Shown in pieces: positions 1 to 9,320 of a stretch of 64,000 nucleotides of DNA. Each line of letters begins with the position of its first letter. Positions within the stretch are counted from its first letter, which is position 1. The translations under genes were made by a program, and so were the position numbers. The stretch lies in NCBI RefSeq assembly GCF_012726195.1, contig NZ_JAASAF010000011.1, positions 114,664 through 178,663 on the forward strand, in the 5' to 3' direction. Below the pieces are notes generated by a model, which saw only the letters and a program-made list of their open reading frames with translations, was not told the origin of the DNA and did no database searches. This DNA comes from Rhodococcus sp. HNM0563. GTDB taxonomy: Bacteria; Actinomycetota; Actinomycetes; Mycobacteriales; Mycobacteriaceae.

Positions 1-858
1 TACCTGCACGTCATCAGCCACTACGGACTCGACCCGGATCTCCGCAACCAGGGCATCGCGATCGAACCGGAACCACTCGACCACGGCATCAATATCCTGT
101 GCTCGCACGGCATCTTCGTTGGAGACGAACGCCTCTACAAGGCTGCCGAGCGGCACGGCGCAGACCGCCTCGTCCCGACCGAGTGGGTGACCCGAGGGTT
201 CGACCTCACCCTCCTGTCGGACTTCCACACCCCCGGCCCGGTCGAGGGCTTCGGAGACCCCGACGGACGTGGCCAGGTCTGGTACACCGGCTCGACGGTC
301 CGACGCGGATTCTCCGACGACGAGTCGCCCCGAGGATGGCTGCAAGTCGACCTGCCGGACGCCGCCGCACCCCAGGTGACCCTGCGCGAGATCTGGCAGC
401 GCCCACAGCGCGACTTCGACCCGATCAACGCCACCACCATGACGGTCGCGCAGATCAACGACATGGTGCGCGATCGCCTCGCCTCGCAGCGCTGGATCGA
501 CGCCGAGTCGGAAGCTCTCACCGGCGACGGCGGATGGATCCTGCGTCAGCGCATCGTCGGCGCCACACCACAGCAGCGGCAGGGCATCTACGAGCTCGCG
601 GGGGAGTGGGCCAATGCAGCACGCGATGCCGCGTACTGGTCCACCACCTTCGAGAACCCGCTGAGCGGAATCTCACTCGCGCAACCCGCCCACGAACAAG
701 TTTCGATCACCGAGCGTGTCGTCGACCTGCAGGTTGCGCTCGACCACCGCGTCGACCACGGAACCGTCGGCAAGACCCTTCGCGATGCCCCCGAGTCTCT
801 CCGCGACGCCGCACTCACCAAGGCCCGCGCCGCACTTGGCGCACCCCGCGCGGACTGA
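1..858 (+). CDS. SbcD/Mre11-like metallophosphoesterase, C-terminal part (left-truncated)
   Basis: The reading frame is open from the first base, so the gene starts upstream of the window; 285 codons are visible. Early residues include LCSHGIFVG, which matches the late His motif of calcineurin-like phosphoesterases. It is followed by SDFHTPGPV and then VWYTGSTVRRGF, the typical Mre11/SbcD end of the catalytic domain where a YPGS-type motif precedes a capping region. The C-terminal 150 residues are helical and charged, as expected for a cap or partner-binding region. In the known family this subunit supplies manganese-dependent nuclease activity to an SbcC/Rad50 ATPase. A hook-containing SbcC-like gene lies 2.6 kb downstream on the same strand, which supports a two-subunit DNA-end nuclease. 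The N-terminal metal motifs are outside the window, so activity cannot be judged. Confidence 0.72.
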   Translation, partial: YLHVISHYGLDPDLRNQGIAIEPEPLDHGINILCSHGIFVGDERLYKAAERHGADRLVPTEWVTRGFDLTLLSDFHTPGPVEGFGDPDGRGQVWYTGSTVRRGFSDDESPRGWLQVDLPDAAAPQVTLREIWQRPQRDFDPINATTMTVAQINDMVRDRLASQRWIDAESEALTGDGGWILRQRIVGATPQQRQGIYELAGEWANAARDAAYWSTTFENPLSGISLAQPAHEQVSITERVVDLQVALDHRVDHGTVGKTLRDAPESLRDAALTKARAALGAPRAD

Positions 859-914
859 CATTCGGAGAAGCAGGTCCCTACCGTCCCCACCACCAGCCCC
901 ACCAGGAGACACGG

Positions 915-1130
915 ATGCGCACGATCGACCTGACGGTCAAAGCCACCATGACCGATGAGCAGTACGCCGACTACGCACGGGACTTCGGCGTGCGCAACGT
1001 GCCCATCGACCTCGCTGCCTACCTCGAACACAACCTGCTGCGGCGCAGCAACCTCGCCCAGGACTACCTGACCGACATCGCGGTCGCCGCGAGCGATGCG
1101 CCAGCCCAGAACGCGGAGGCCCGATCATGA
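915..1130 (+). CDS. Small hypothetical protein (71 aa)
   Basis: The ATG is preceded by AGGAG at a normal distance, and the stop overlaps the start of the WhiB gene (ATGA), so the two are probably translationally coupled. The protein is acidic and mostly helical (MTDEQYADYARDFGV near the start) with no cysteines, signal peptide or membrane segment. I do not recognise the family. Position between a nuclease subunit and a WhiB gene suggests part of the same transcription unit. Confidence 0.7.
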   Translation: MRTIDLTVKATMTDEQYADYARDFGVRNVPIDLAAYLEHNLLRRSNLAQDYLTDIAVAASDAPAQNAEARS

Positions 1131-1441
1131 CGCGCGCATTGCCACCTACCGCCCCCCGTCGTGTGGCCGAACTCCTCGCCGACAGGATCGTGGAGGACGA
1201 CAGCGGCATGGCTTGGAAACTCGAGGGCGTCTGCAACCAGACCGACCCGGAGCTGTTCTTCCCGGAGCAACGTGCGTCTACGGCAGTGCCCAAACGGATC
1301 TGCGCCAAGTGCCCCGTCCGAGTCCGGTGCCTCAACCATGCGCTGGAACACCACGAAGGGTTCGGGATCTGGGGCGGCATGACAACCAATGAGCGAAAGC
1401 GCCTGCTCGCAACAACCCGTGAACGGAGAACCGCCGCATGA
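1127..1441 (+). CDS. WhiB-family iron-sulfur transcriptional regulator
   Basis: A 104-aa protein with the complete WhiB signature. Cys36, Cys59, Cys62 and Cys68 are in the C-x(22)-C-x2-C-x5-C arrangement that binds a 4Fe-4S cluster, and GIWGG at residues 80-84 forms the conserved turn before a basic C-terminal tail (ERKRLLATTRERR) that contacts DNA. WhiB proteins occur almost only in actinobacteria and their phages and plasmids, where they act with the principal sigma factor region 4 and respond to redox or nitric oxide. The start overlaps the stop of the upstream small gene and the stop overlaps the next start (ATGA both times), so this is an operon gene. It may regulate the neighbouring DNA-processing cluster; that is inference. 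Confidence 0.95.
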   Translation: MTRALPPTAPRRVAELLADRIVEDDSGMAWKLEGVCNQTDPELFFPEQRASTAVPKRICAKCPVRVRCLNHALEHHEGFGIWGGMTTNERKRLLATTRERRTAA

Positions 1442-2142
1442 CCCCTTCCACGGGACAAGATACGAACGACGTCGTCAACGCACTGAACCGCTGGAGCGCT
1501 CACTTCGCGACCGAGCCCCTCGCGTGCCCACGCGATGGAAGTGCACTCGTCGCAGTTCGCATCGATGGCCCCGCCTGGACCTGCCCCACGTGCACGATGA
1601 CCCAGGTTGTGACCGAGGAGCAGTTGACCGCCGCGCTCGACGCGCTTGACCTACCCACACCAACGACCGCCGATCGGCCAATCCCGGGCCGCCGACGCAA
1701 CGGCCGGCTCGACCTCGGCCTCCCGCGACCCGCACTGCTCGGATCTGGCGGCAACCTCGACGTCTACGGTCTCACCGTCGCGGTGACCACGACGCTCGTA
1801 TTCATGGCGCTGATCCTGATCATCGCTCGGCTCATCCCGCTGCCCGCCGGCGTCTTCCTCGCCGCGTGGACCGCAAGTTGCGCGATCGGCTACCTGGGCT
1901 ACGCCACGACCCGCAGGGACATCACGACCGGCTACTGGACGCCGGTGGCGGTCACTTCCGTCGAGCCCGGAATGTGGATCGCACCTCATACCAGGGTTCG
2001 GAGCGTCGCCCAGGTCCGGCAGGTGACCGCAGCGCAGCTCACCGGTGTCGTCACGATCACCTGCATCGACGGCACCACCTACAGTCGCCCACGCGGCGCC
2101 GTCGTCGCTCAGCTCCATCCGGATCACACACCGTCAGTCTGA
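1438..2142 (+). CDS. Zinc-ribbon membrane protein, unknown function (234 aa)
   Basis: The start overlaps the WhiB stop by four bases. The N-terminal 60 residues are cytosolic-looking and carry Cys30, Cys49 and Cys52 (CPRDG and CPTC), a likely but incomplete zinc ribbon. Two hydrophobic segments follow at about residues 111-132 and 136-155, with a Pro-rich linker before them. The C-terminal 75 residues are beta-rich and polar. This could be a membrane-anchored sensor or a stabilising partner. I do not recognise a named family, and only the topology is supported. Confidence 0.75.
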   Translation: MTPSTGQDTNDVVNALNRWSAHFATEPLACPRDGSALVAVRIDGPAWTCPTCTMTQVVTEEQLTAALDALDLPTPTTADRPIPGRRRNGRLDLGLPRPALLGSGGNLDVYGLTVAVTTTLVFMALILIIARLIPLPAGVFLAAWTASCAIGYLGYATTRRDITTGYWTPVAVTSVEPGMWIAPHTRVRSVAQVRQVTAAQLTGVVTITCIDGTTYSRPRGAVVAQLHPDHTPSV

Positions 2143-2220
2143 CCTGCGAGCTGAAACAACCCACTGACTCGATTCCTACCTTCTCTGCGGACAGTTGAGA
2201 TGGAAAGGACGGCAACGGAA

Positions 2221-2376
2221 ATGGCTCACTACAAGGTTTCCTGGGAGATCGACATCGAAGATGTGGACACACCGCGGGAGGCAGCGCAGCTCGCCCGCGC
2301 AATCATGCTCGACCCCAGCAGCGAGGCCGTCACCTTCAGCGTCGCCGGTGAACTCATCGACCTGGGTGAGGAGTAA
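2221..2376 (+). CDS. Small hypothetical protein (51 aa)
   Basis: A short frame starting ATG with an AAAGGA-type ribosome-binding site about 15 bases upstream, ending four bases before the next start. The sequence begins MAHYKVSWEIDIEDVDTP and is acidic, with an alternating pattern typical of a small alpha/beta protein. It resembles small actinobacterial and phage proteins in which a YKVSWEID-type start is common, but no function is known to me. Confidence 0.65.
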   Translation: MAHYKVSWEIDIEDVDTPREAAQLARAIMLDPSSEAVTFSVAGELIDLGEE

Positions 2377-2379
2377 CCG

Positions 2380-2625
2380 ATGGGCGTGAAGGTCGAGGTG
2401 TTCGACGCCGAGGCAACCTCGGTCGAGGTCGTCGGTCCCGGCGAGGAACTTCCCTACGGGGACCTCATGACCGGCCAGCCGGCAGTCCAGCCGCCCGGGA
2501 AGTTCACACTGCTGATCAGCGGAGATGAGTGCACGGCGATCGACGGCACTCGCACGCAGCTACGCGATCTGCTCCGCCGGATGAAGTCAGCATTGGACGA
2601 CCCGGCGCTGACGGACGAGATCTGA
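2380..2625 (+). CDS. Small hypothetical protein (81 aa)
   Basis: It starts three bases after the stop of the preceding 51-aa gene, so the two are almost certainly co-transcribed. The product is acidic (many Glu/Asp), with a beta-rich N-terminal half and an amphipathic helix at the end (TQLRDLLRRMKSALDD). There are no cysteine motifs or membrane segments. Function unknown. It is the last plus-strand gene before the oppositely oriented HNH gene. Confidence 0.65.
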   Translation: MGVKVEVFDAEATSVEVVGPGEELPYGDLMTGQPAVQPPGKFTLLISGDECTAIDGTRTQLRDLLRRMKSALDDPALTDEI

Positions 2626-2724
2626 CCCCACCGCTGGCCATCCGATCATCTCGGTGGCCGGCGGTGGCATCACGTCCCGAAGAGGATGCCGGGGCCGAAA
2701 GCGTCGTCGCCGAGATCCCCGCGT

Positions 2725-3342
2725 CTACCACAGCGAGAGGGGTCGCCCGGCGTCCTCGGCGGCGCGGATCCGCGCGTCGATCGCGGCAGCGTCCTCGCCG
2801 GCACGCAGGCCCGCGCGCACAGCTTCGGCGATCGCATGGCTCCGTCCCGCTGCGCCACGCACATCCGCCAGCGGCGAGTGCAGGTTCCGCCGGCGCCGAA
2901 CGTACTCGATGCGATTGGTCGCGTTCGTGCCCAGTCGCATGTGCCCGGGGTTGGTGCACGCGGCGTAGTCGCACTGATGGCAGACCGTGACGTCGTCGGT
3001 CGCTGTCCAGCCGAGTCGCGTGATGACACCGTGCGCGAGCTGGAACGCGAACAGGTGCGCGGGAACAGTGCCTCGGCGTGACGGCCCGGGCAGGCTGGCC
3101 GCGCGGTAACTGGCGTGACCAGTGGAGGAGATCGCGCCGATCCATGGCCAGCACTGGTTTTCACCGCGCCGGTACCGCTTGCTCTCGAAACGGGCGACTA
3201 TCACCGGATCGGACAACCACCGCCGCCACAGGTCGGCCGGCACCCGAACAGGTCGGCGGTCACCGAGCAGAGCCAACTGCTCGCCGCGGTCAGGCAGCCC
3301 CTCGAGCTCCAACATCAGACCGCTGGCCACCGACACCTCCAA
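2725..3342 (-). CDS. HNH endonuclease-like protein
   Basis: A 205-aa product on the minus strand, opposite to its neighbours. Residues 61-146 carry a treble-clef HNH core of the homing/phage type: CWPWIG at 64-69, His96 in PAHLFAF, then CHQCDYAACTNPGHMRLGT at 121-139. The last block matches the vCHxCDxxxCxNPxHL pattern of HNH_3-like nucleases. The N-terminal 60 residues and the basic helical C terminus probably bind DNA. Such genes are frequent as mobile nucleases in phages and plasmids, or as DNA-processing accessories. It converges on the small plus-strand genes and is divergent from the SbcC-like gene. It could be a free-standing homing nuclease; the target is unknown. Confidence 0.8.
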   Translation of the reverse strand: MEVSVASGLMLELEGLPDRGEQLALLGDRRPVRVPADLWRRWLSDPVIVARFESKRYRRGENQCWPWIGAISSTGHASYRAASLPGPSRRGTVPAHLFAFQLAHGVITRLGWTATDDVTVCHQCDYAACTNPGHMRLGTNATNRIEYVRRRRNLHSPLADVRGAAGRSHAIAEAVRAGLRAGEDAAAIDARIRAAEDAGRPLSLW

Positions 3343-3497
3343 ACACCTTCACAGAGCCCACGTGCCCCTGATCGTACGGGCATCGCCGCAGGTCGGCGAG
3401 ACATATCCGGCCCCGCTGTCACGACTGAAACACCCACCTCGACCCGTTCGTAGCGTCACAGGCATCGACAGGCACCACCACGAAAAGGACCGGGATC

Positions 3498-5822
3498 ATG
3501 CTGCGGTTGAAGTCGCTCGAGATCACCAACATCCGCTCCGTCGAGCACATGACACTCGATGTGGACCCGGACGGCACGACCGCTCTGTACGGCCCATCGG
3601 GAGTCGGCAAGTCGGGCATCCTCGACGCGCTGCCGTGGTGCCTGTGGGGCGACACTGGGTCAGCCGGATCTGCGGCCGCGCTGCGCCGTGAGGGATCCAC
3701 CGAACCCGCCCAGGTCACCGCCACCGTTCTCATCGGAAGTGACGAGGTCGTCGCCGTGCGGCGCATCACCCGATCCGAGTCCGGCGTCGAGTCCGCGTCG
3801 GCGAAGCTGTGGATTAACGGCGTCAAGCAGTCGAACGTCACCCCGGCGTCGCTGACCCGGATCATCACCGAGCTGACCGGGCTGACCGCGAAGACGTTCC
3901 GCGGCGCGTTCTACATGGCGCAGGGGCAACTGACCGAGCTGATGACGGGCACCCCCGCGAAGGTGCAGGAGACCTTCGAAGAGCTGACCGGCCTCGACGA
4001 CCTGACCAAGCGCATCCAGGGACTGCGTGAGGAGTGCAAGGACGCCGCGGTCCGGGCCGAGGCGCTGCCCGGTGATCCGGCCGAGGTGAAGCGAACCGCC
4101 GACGACGCCACGGAAGCCGGCGCCGAAAGTGACCGTCTGCAGCAGGAATCCAACCGTGCCGCCGCCGACGCGGCGGCCGCGCGAACCACCTGGGACACCG
4201 CCAGCCAGCAGGCGAAGGAGCTGCAGCGCGCCGAGCGCGCCGCCCGCGACTCCCGCGAGGCGGTGATCGGCGCCGAGGCGCTCGCCGCCGACGCCGGGCA
4301 GGCTGTCACTGCCGCCCGGCAGCACCTCCGCGATCTCGGGGAAGTCACCGACAGCGGTGACCCGGCCGAGCACGGCGCCGCCGCGCGCACGGCATGCACC
4401 GACCTCGAGCAGGCCATCGGTGAACTGACCCGCCGCGGCACGGAACTCAAGTCCGCCGCCGGGCAGGAGAGCAGTGCCCGCACCGCTGCCGAGCAGGCCC
4501 GCGCCGCACACGCGGCCGTCGACCCGGATGCGTTGGCCGCCGCAGTGACCGCCGGGCAGGCCGAGGTGGAGGCCGCGCGGAGCGCACACCAGGAGGCCCT
4601 GCGGGCAGCGCACGTCGCCGACGCCGCTGTCGCACAGCGTGAGGAGGCCATCGCGACGCTCTCCCGTGCGATGGACGCCGCCGCATGCCCGACGTGCCGC
4701 CAGGACGTCGGCGACGTCGCTGCCCTGATCGACGAGCAGCGCGCGATCCTCGACCAGGCACGTGCCGAGGCAGTGGCCGCACACCAGAAGGCCACCGCCC
4801 TGGACCGGGCGTTGCTCGACACCGAGACTCGGCTGCGCAAGTCCCACGCCGCTCTCGCGAACGTCGACAGCCTCGCGCGCGTCGCCGAGCACGCGGAGGC
4901 CGCGGCCATCGCCGCGACCCGGCACGCCGACCAGGCCGCAACAGCACTCGCTGAGCTGGTCGCAGCCCACCAGAACGCACCGGTGCCGACGGGGAGGGAA
5001 CAGATCCACAGTGCAGCGCTCACTGTGCACGAGCAACTGACCGAACGGCTCGCCACCGCACGTACCGTCGCGACGGCGTGGAATGCGTTGGCCGACGTCC
5101 TCACCCGGGCGACCGCCACCAGTGAGCGCGTGGAGGTGGCGCGGGCCGCGGTGGTGGACGCGCCCAGCCCCACCGACGTCGCGGCTGCCGAGTCCGCGGA
5201 GGCGACCGCACGCATCGCCCTCGACGCTGCCCAGGCACGCGCCGCGGACGCCGCAGCGCAGGCCCAGGCCGCGCGCGCCACAGCGATGCAGCTCGACGGC
5301 ATCGCCGACGACGCCGCCACCCGGTGGGAACTCAAGAGGGAGGCCGCCGAAAAGGCGGAGATCGCCCGCATCGCCCGTGACATCGGTATCGCCCTGCGCC
5401 GGGATCTGCTCGCCGAGTACTGCGCAACGATCTCCGCAGCGGCGACCGACATCCTCACCCGACTGGGCGGGGAGCATGTGGGGTTCGTGATCGACGAGAC
5501 GTTCGTGCCGCAGGTGGTGTTGCCCGACGGGACAACCCGAGCCACCCGGCAGCTCTCCGGCGGTGAGAAGGCCCGCGCCGCGGTGTGCGCGTTCATCGGG
5601 TTCTCCCGCCAGCTCGCCGGCGGCGGCAAGCCCGGCATGTTGTTCGCCGACGAGATCACCGCCTCGCAGGACGAAGCGTTCCGGCGGGACATGCTGACGA
5701 TGCTGCGGGCCCTGGAGATGCCGATGATCGTCGTCTCGCACACCGCCGACGTCCTCGACATCGCGTCGCGGGTCCTCCGCCTGCAGCGCCCACCGCTCGG
5801 ATCCACCCAACTCGCCGCGTGA
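3498..5822 (+). CDS. SbcC/Rad50-like ATPase with zinc hook
   Basis: A 774-aa SMC-type ATPase. The N-terminal half of the ATPase starts MLRLKSLEITNIRS with a Walker A motif GPSGVGKS at residues 32-39. A long Ala/Glu/Arg-rich coiled coil fills about residues 165-640 and contains CPTC at 397-400, the hook that dimerises Rad50/SbcC coiled coils through zinc. The C-terminal half carries the signature QLSGGEK (685-691) and the Walker B MLFADE (714-719). In the family this ATPase gates and tethers an SbcD/Mre11 nuclease at DNA ends. A matching phosphoesterase fragment lies at 1-858. The coiled coil is shorter than in chromosomal SbcC (about 1000 aa). The ribosome-binding site is AAAAGGA, well placed before the ATG. 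Confidence 0.88.
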   Translation: MLRLKSLEITNIRSVEHMTLDVDPDGTTALYGPSGVGKSGILDALPWCLWGDTGSAGSAAALRREGSTEPAQVTATVLIGSDEVVAVRRITRSESGVESASAKLWINGVKQSNVTPASLTRIITELTGLTAKTFRGAFYMAQGQLTELMTGTPAKVQETFEELTGLDDLTKRIQGLREECKDAAVRAEALPGDPAEVKRTADDATEAGAESDRLQQESNRAAADAAAARTTWDTASQQAKELQRAERAARDSREAVIGAEALAADAGQAVTAARQHLRDLGEVTDSGDPAEHGAAARTACTDLEQAIGELTRRGTELKSAAGQESSARTAAEQARAAHAAVDPDALAAAVTAGQAEVEAARSAHQEALRAAHVADAAVAQREEAIATLSRAMDAAACPTCRQDVGDVAALIDEQRAILDQARAEAVAAHQKATALDRALLDTETRLRKSHAALANVDSLARVAEHAEAAAIAATRHADQAATALAELVAAHQNAPVPTGREQIHSAALTVHEQLTERLATARTVATAWNALADVLTRATATSERVEVARAAVVDAPSPTDVAAAESAEATARIALDAAQARAADAAAQAQAARATAMQLDGIADDAATRWELKREAAEKAEIARIARDIGIALRRDLLAEYCATISAAATDILTRLGGEHVGFVIDETFVPQVVLPDGTTRATRQLSGGEKARAAVCAFIGFSRQLAGGGKPGMLFADEITASQDEAFRRDMLTMLRALEMPMIVVSHTADVLDIASRVLRLQRPPLGSTQLAA

Positions 5823-5935
5823 TCAACGACCTCCGGCTGTCGTCCATCCCGATGCCGACGACGACAGCCGGAGTGGATCAACGGCCGTCTACCGTTCGAC
5901 TGCTCCACCACCTGCCCCGAAAGGACCACCACCTC

Positions 5936-7198
5936 GTGCTCGCCTACGGATACGTCGGATTCCCTGCAGGGTCCGGGAACTCGTCAAGCGCAGCGATAGA
6001 CCTGGTGCTGCTGCGCGACGGCAAGCCTCGCCGTTGCCACGGCACGATCGGCGCCTCTGCATGGGAGTCCGCACCCACCGGATACGACACACTGCTCGAC
6101 GGGATTCTGCAGCTCGGGTCGAACGTCGAAGACACACGCGACCGCATCGGCGACCCGAACACGCTGCCGATGCGCGTGGTCGAAATCGCTGACACCGTCA
6201 CCGACGACCGCATCCCCAATGCCTTCATGGTCGAGTACTTCAACGCGGACGACCCCGACGAGCAGATCGAACGGTTCGCCAGTGCCGCCCTCGCCGCCGG
6301 TACTGGCGCCTCCACGGTGGACTGGGACAGCGACCCCGTCGGCACCGACCTGGAACCGGCGATCTGCTCCGACCCCGACCAGACGTACAGCACCCCGTCC
6401 GGCGATCCGTACCTTCCGCGGATGGTCGGCGGCATCGTCGATGTCACCGTCGTGCGCGCCGCCATCGACCACGGGTGGACTGTCGGCCTCGCCGGTGAAC
6501 CCGGGTCCGGCAAGACCACTCTCGCGCAGGTCGCAGCGCCAGACCTGCTGCAGCTGACATTCCACGGCGAGACCACGGTCGAAGACATCGTGGGCCGCTA
6601 CAACCCCGATCCGACGGCCCCGTCCGGGTTCGCCTGGGTCGACGGGCCTCTGCTGCAGGCCATGCGGGAAGGACGTCCGTTCCTCGCCGACGAGCTGCCG
6701 CGCGCACCGCAGGAAGTGCAGGCAGTGTTTCTGTCGGTGTGCGATCACCGCCGCACCTACATCGACACCTCCAACCCCAATGTCGGGCAGGTCGACGCCG
6801 CCGACGGGTTCGCGGTGCTGATCGCGTACAACCCCGGCTCGGGATTCGGGATCCCCGAGGCCTTGCACGACCGGATCGCGTTCACCGTCACCGTCCCCAC
6901 GGACCTGTCGACTGCGGAGAACCTCGGGGTGCCAAAGGCATTCGTCGACGCCGCCCGCGCCCTGATGACAGCGAACGATGTCGCACGGGCGAAGAGCCAA
7001 GAGTCGGTGTGGGTTCCGTCGCTGCGTGCTCTGCTGAAAGCCCGCGACATCGCCCCGGTACTCGGCATCGGCTTCGCGGCACGGTCGTTGGTGTCGGCGT
7101 GCCCAGAGCCGCTCCTGCGCGGCCGAGTCGCCCAGGAGCTGGAGAGACACCTCAGCCTGGGTTCGGGCGAGCTCGGCGAACTCGTCGCCCAGTCCTGA
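5936..7198 (+). CDS. MoxR-type AAA+ ATPase
   Basis: I chose the GTG at 5936 because GAAAGGA lies about nine bases upstream; an in-frame ATG at 5852 is the alternative. The 420-aa product has about 150 N-terminal residues of unknown fold. An AAA+ core follows with Walker A GEPGSGKTT at 187-195, Walker B FLADE at 249-253 and a sensor-1-like segment (AYNPGSGFGIPEAL). This order matches MoxR/CbbQ-type ATPases, which remodel partner proteins and are usually paired with a VWA protein. The next gene encodes exactly such a partner. The pair sits directly after the SbcC-like gene on the same strand and probably shares its transcript. The substrate is unknown. Confidence 0.85.
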   Translation: MLAYGYVGFPAGSGNSSSAAIDLVLLRDGKPRRCHGTIGASAWESAPTGYDTLLDGILQLGSNVEDTRDRIGDPNTLPMRVVEIADTVTDDRIPNAFMVEYFNADDPDEQIERFASAALAAGTGASTVDWDSDPVGTDLEPAICSDPDQTYSTPSGDPYLPRMVGGIVDVTVVRAAIDHGWTVGLAGEPGSGKTTLAQVAAPDLLQLTFHGETTVEDIVGRYNPDPTAPSGFAWVDGPLLQAMREGRPFLADELPRAPQEVQAVFLSVCDHRRTYIDTSNPNVGQVDAADGFAVLIAYNPGSGFGIPEALHDRIAFTVTVPTDLSTAENLGVPKAFVDAARALMTANDVARAKSQESVWVPSLRALLKARDIAPVLGIGFAARSLVSACPEPLLRGRVAQELERHLSLGSGELGELVAQS

Positions 7199-7254
7199 CC
7201 AGCACACACATCCGCACCAGAAGCGGGTGCATTCGAGAAGGGAAGTCACAGGAG

Positions 7255-9069
7255 ATGGGGCCGCAGAGTTGGGAGCTGACCGGATGGTCGGCCACCGAAT
7301 GGGCACGGCAGATCGCCGGCCGCGGCGACGTCACCGTCACCATCGACGCCACACCGGGCGGAGTCGACGTCGACCCGACATCCGGGCAGATCCGCATCGA
7401 CCCGCACGCGGCAGAGCTGTCTGTCGACGATCGCGGACGCGTTCCCACCACCAGGACGCTCATCGATCGCCTGTCCCACCCGATCCTGGCTGGTCTCGTC
7501 CTCGACGGAGCGTCGCGTGCAGCGCATTCGCGGTGGCGAGGGCGGGTCGGCGCCGACGTCTCGGCGGGGGTGCTCGAGGTCGCGTGGGCGCTCGACGCCG
7601 CGCGTGCACACCGCAGACTGATCATCCGCAGCCCGAGGTCGCGGCTGTTCCTCCGGTCGGCCGCCCCGGTGACGATGTCGGTCGTGGGGTCGCCGCGCGT
7701 GTTGCTTGAGCGTGTGCTGCCCCAGGTCGACGCCGGGGTGCTTCCGCGGTGGGTGGGCGACCGGATTCGCCCGGCCGTGGAGGAGGAGTTCGGCGTTGAC
7801 GTCGTCGCCGAGTGCACGCAGATCTGGCGTCAGATCCTGGCTCTGCGTGACAGTGACGAGGAGCAGTTGTTGGCGTTGTCCGAGCAGTGGTGTCGGCTGC
7901 TTCCAGATGCGGATCCCGACAATGGAAGTGGGGCAGGCTCCGGGCAGGGGGAGGGCGCCGCGCAGTCGGTCGACAGCGGCGACACCGGCCGCGACGACGA
8001 TCCTGCCGGCACTGCCGGGGACGGCGACAGCGGTGAGGGCGGGGCTGACCCGAGCGACCAGCAAGCCAACCCATGCGAGCGCACCGGCACTGCAGGGGAT
8101 GGCGACCAACTCGACCCGGGCACCGGGATCGGCTCGGGCTGGACAGACCTGCTGCGCGATCTCGCCGCGGAGACCTCCGGCGAGGCAGAGCTTGAACTCC
8201 ACCAGGCACTCGGCCCGCAACCGACGCCCGAGAAGCGGGCCGACGACACCCAACGCGATCTCGCCGCGGCCGCAGCGCGATCGGTGTTCGACGCGAAAGC
8301 CCTCACCCGCATCCGAAACCGCCCGTCCACCGATACTGACATCGCCGAACGGGCTGCGATCGTCCGCCGCCTCAAGCGCGCCCAGTACGAAGCGCCACGC
8401 CAGGTCACCGAACACGTGGCCCACCCCGCGGGCAAGGCCCGCACGAGCGGACTCGTCCAACGCGCAGCGCAACGAGCCAACGGGCAGGTCGTCACGGCGA
8501 CACCGTGGCGCCGGAACCGGCGCAAGGTTGCCGAGAAGCCACCCCTGCACGTCGGTGTCGTCGTCGACGTCTCCGGATCGATGGACCGCTGGCTCTCGGC
8601 GGCCGGCACGGTGATCTGGTCGCTCGCGGCCGCGGCGGCAGAGCTCGGCGGCACCGCCGCAGCAACCGGGTTCGGTGGCACCGTCACCGCACTGCTCGGA
8701 CCTCGTACCGGCCCCAACCGCGTGCCCATCGTCCCCGGCGGCTCATCCTCAACCGGGTGCGCCGAAGCGATGTCCGCCGTCACCGCCGGCGCCGACCTCA
8801 CCACCGCATCCGGGGCCCGCGTCCTCGTCGTCCTCACCGACGGACAACTCCCGAGCCACGAAGCCTCGGCTATCGATGATCGCGTGCGCTACCTACGCCG
8901 CCACGACGTCCAGGTCGTGTGGGCACTGACCGGTGACCGCGAGCGAGCTTCGGTCATCCCCGAGGACACCACGGTCGTCGACCACGTCACCCCGAACGCA
9001 TTCGCAGGACTCGTCGCCGACGCCATCGCCACCGCACTCGAACAAGCACACCGTCGCGCGGTGGTCTGA
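7255..9069 (+). CDS. VWA-domain partner of the MoxR ATPase
   Basis: A 604-aa protein. The ATG at 7255 has GGAG directly before it and AAGGGAAG a little further upstream. The first 210 residues are helical and unassigned. An acidic Gly/Asp/Ser-rich low-complexity linker lies at about 222-290. The C-terminal 170 residues are a von Willebrand A domain with the MIDAS motif DVSGSM starting at Asp438, a GGSSSTGC segment and a later VVLTDGQ strand. In the family, MoxR and VWA proteins work as a chaperone-like pair acting on a third component. The layout (linker plus C-terminal VWA) resembles CobT-like or cobaltochelatase-like proteins, but no cobalamin genes are near. Confidence 0.85.
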   Translation: MGPQSWELTGWSATEWARQIAGRGDVTVTIDATPGGVDVDPTSGQIRIDPHAAELSVDDRGRVPTTRTLIDRLSHPILAGLVLDGASRAAHSRWRGRVGADVSAGVLEVAWALDAARAHRRLIIRSPRSRLFLRSAAPVTMSVVGSPRVLLERVLPQVDAGVLPRWVGDRIRPAVEEEFGVDVVAECTQIWRQILALRDSDEEQLLALSEQWCRLLPDADPDNGSGAGSGQGEGAAQSVDSGDTGRDDDPAGTAGDGDSGEGGADPSDQQANPCERTGTAGDGDQLDPGTGIGSGWTDLLRDLAAETSGEAELELHQALGPQPTPEKRADDTQRDLAAAAARSVFDAKALTRIRNRPSTDTDIAERAAIVRRLKRAQYEAPRQVTEHVAHPAGKARTSGLVQRAAQRANGQVVTATPWRRNRRKVAEKPPLHVGVVVDVSGSMDRWLSAAGTVIWSLAAAAAELGGTAAATGFGGTVTALLGPRTGPNRVPIVPGGSSSTGCAEAMSAVTAGADLTTASGARVLVVLTDGQLPSHEASAIDDRVRYLRRHDVQVVWALTGDRERASVIPEDTTVVDHVTPNAFAGLVADAIATALEQAHRRAVV

Positions 9070-9117
9070 CAAGCGCGGTGGGACGGTACTTCGCGACCTG
9101 CTGGGCCCCGTTGACAA

Positions 9118-9138
9118 GCCCCCGTGCGTGTCGGGGGC
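9118..9138 (+). terminator. Hairpin after the VWA gene
   Basis: A perfect 7-bp G/C stem (GCCCCCG / CGGGGGC) with a 7-base loop lies about 50 bases after the VWA stop. There is no T-tract, so it is a weak candidate terminator, but its place at the end of the plus-strand block fits. Confidence 0.4.
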
Positions 9139-9320
9139 GCTCCGTACGGGCTATGGCTATGACCGGAGAATCCTCGGACAGAAACTCACTGTCGGCGTGT
9201 CGTCACCGGTTACTGCTGATCAGGTCAACTGTTCGGCTGCCACCGACTATCGCCGCAGGTAAAACGCACACTTTGTGCTCTACCGTGGTCGCGTATCTAG
9301 TCGTCGACCGCAAGGGAGCA

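Noticed and set aside
3660..5810. A 716-codon open frame antisense to the SbcC-like gene
   Set aside because: It is a product of high-GC codon bias opposite a gene with complete Walker, hook and signature motifs; the predicted protein is low-complexity Gly/Arg/Leu with no domain.
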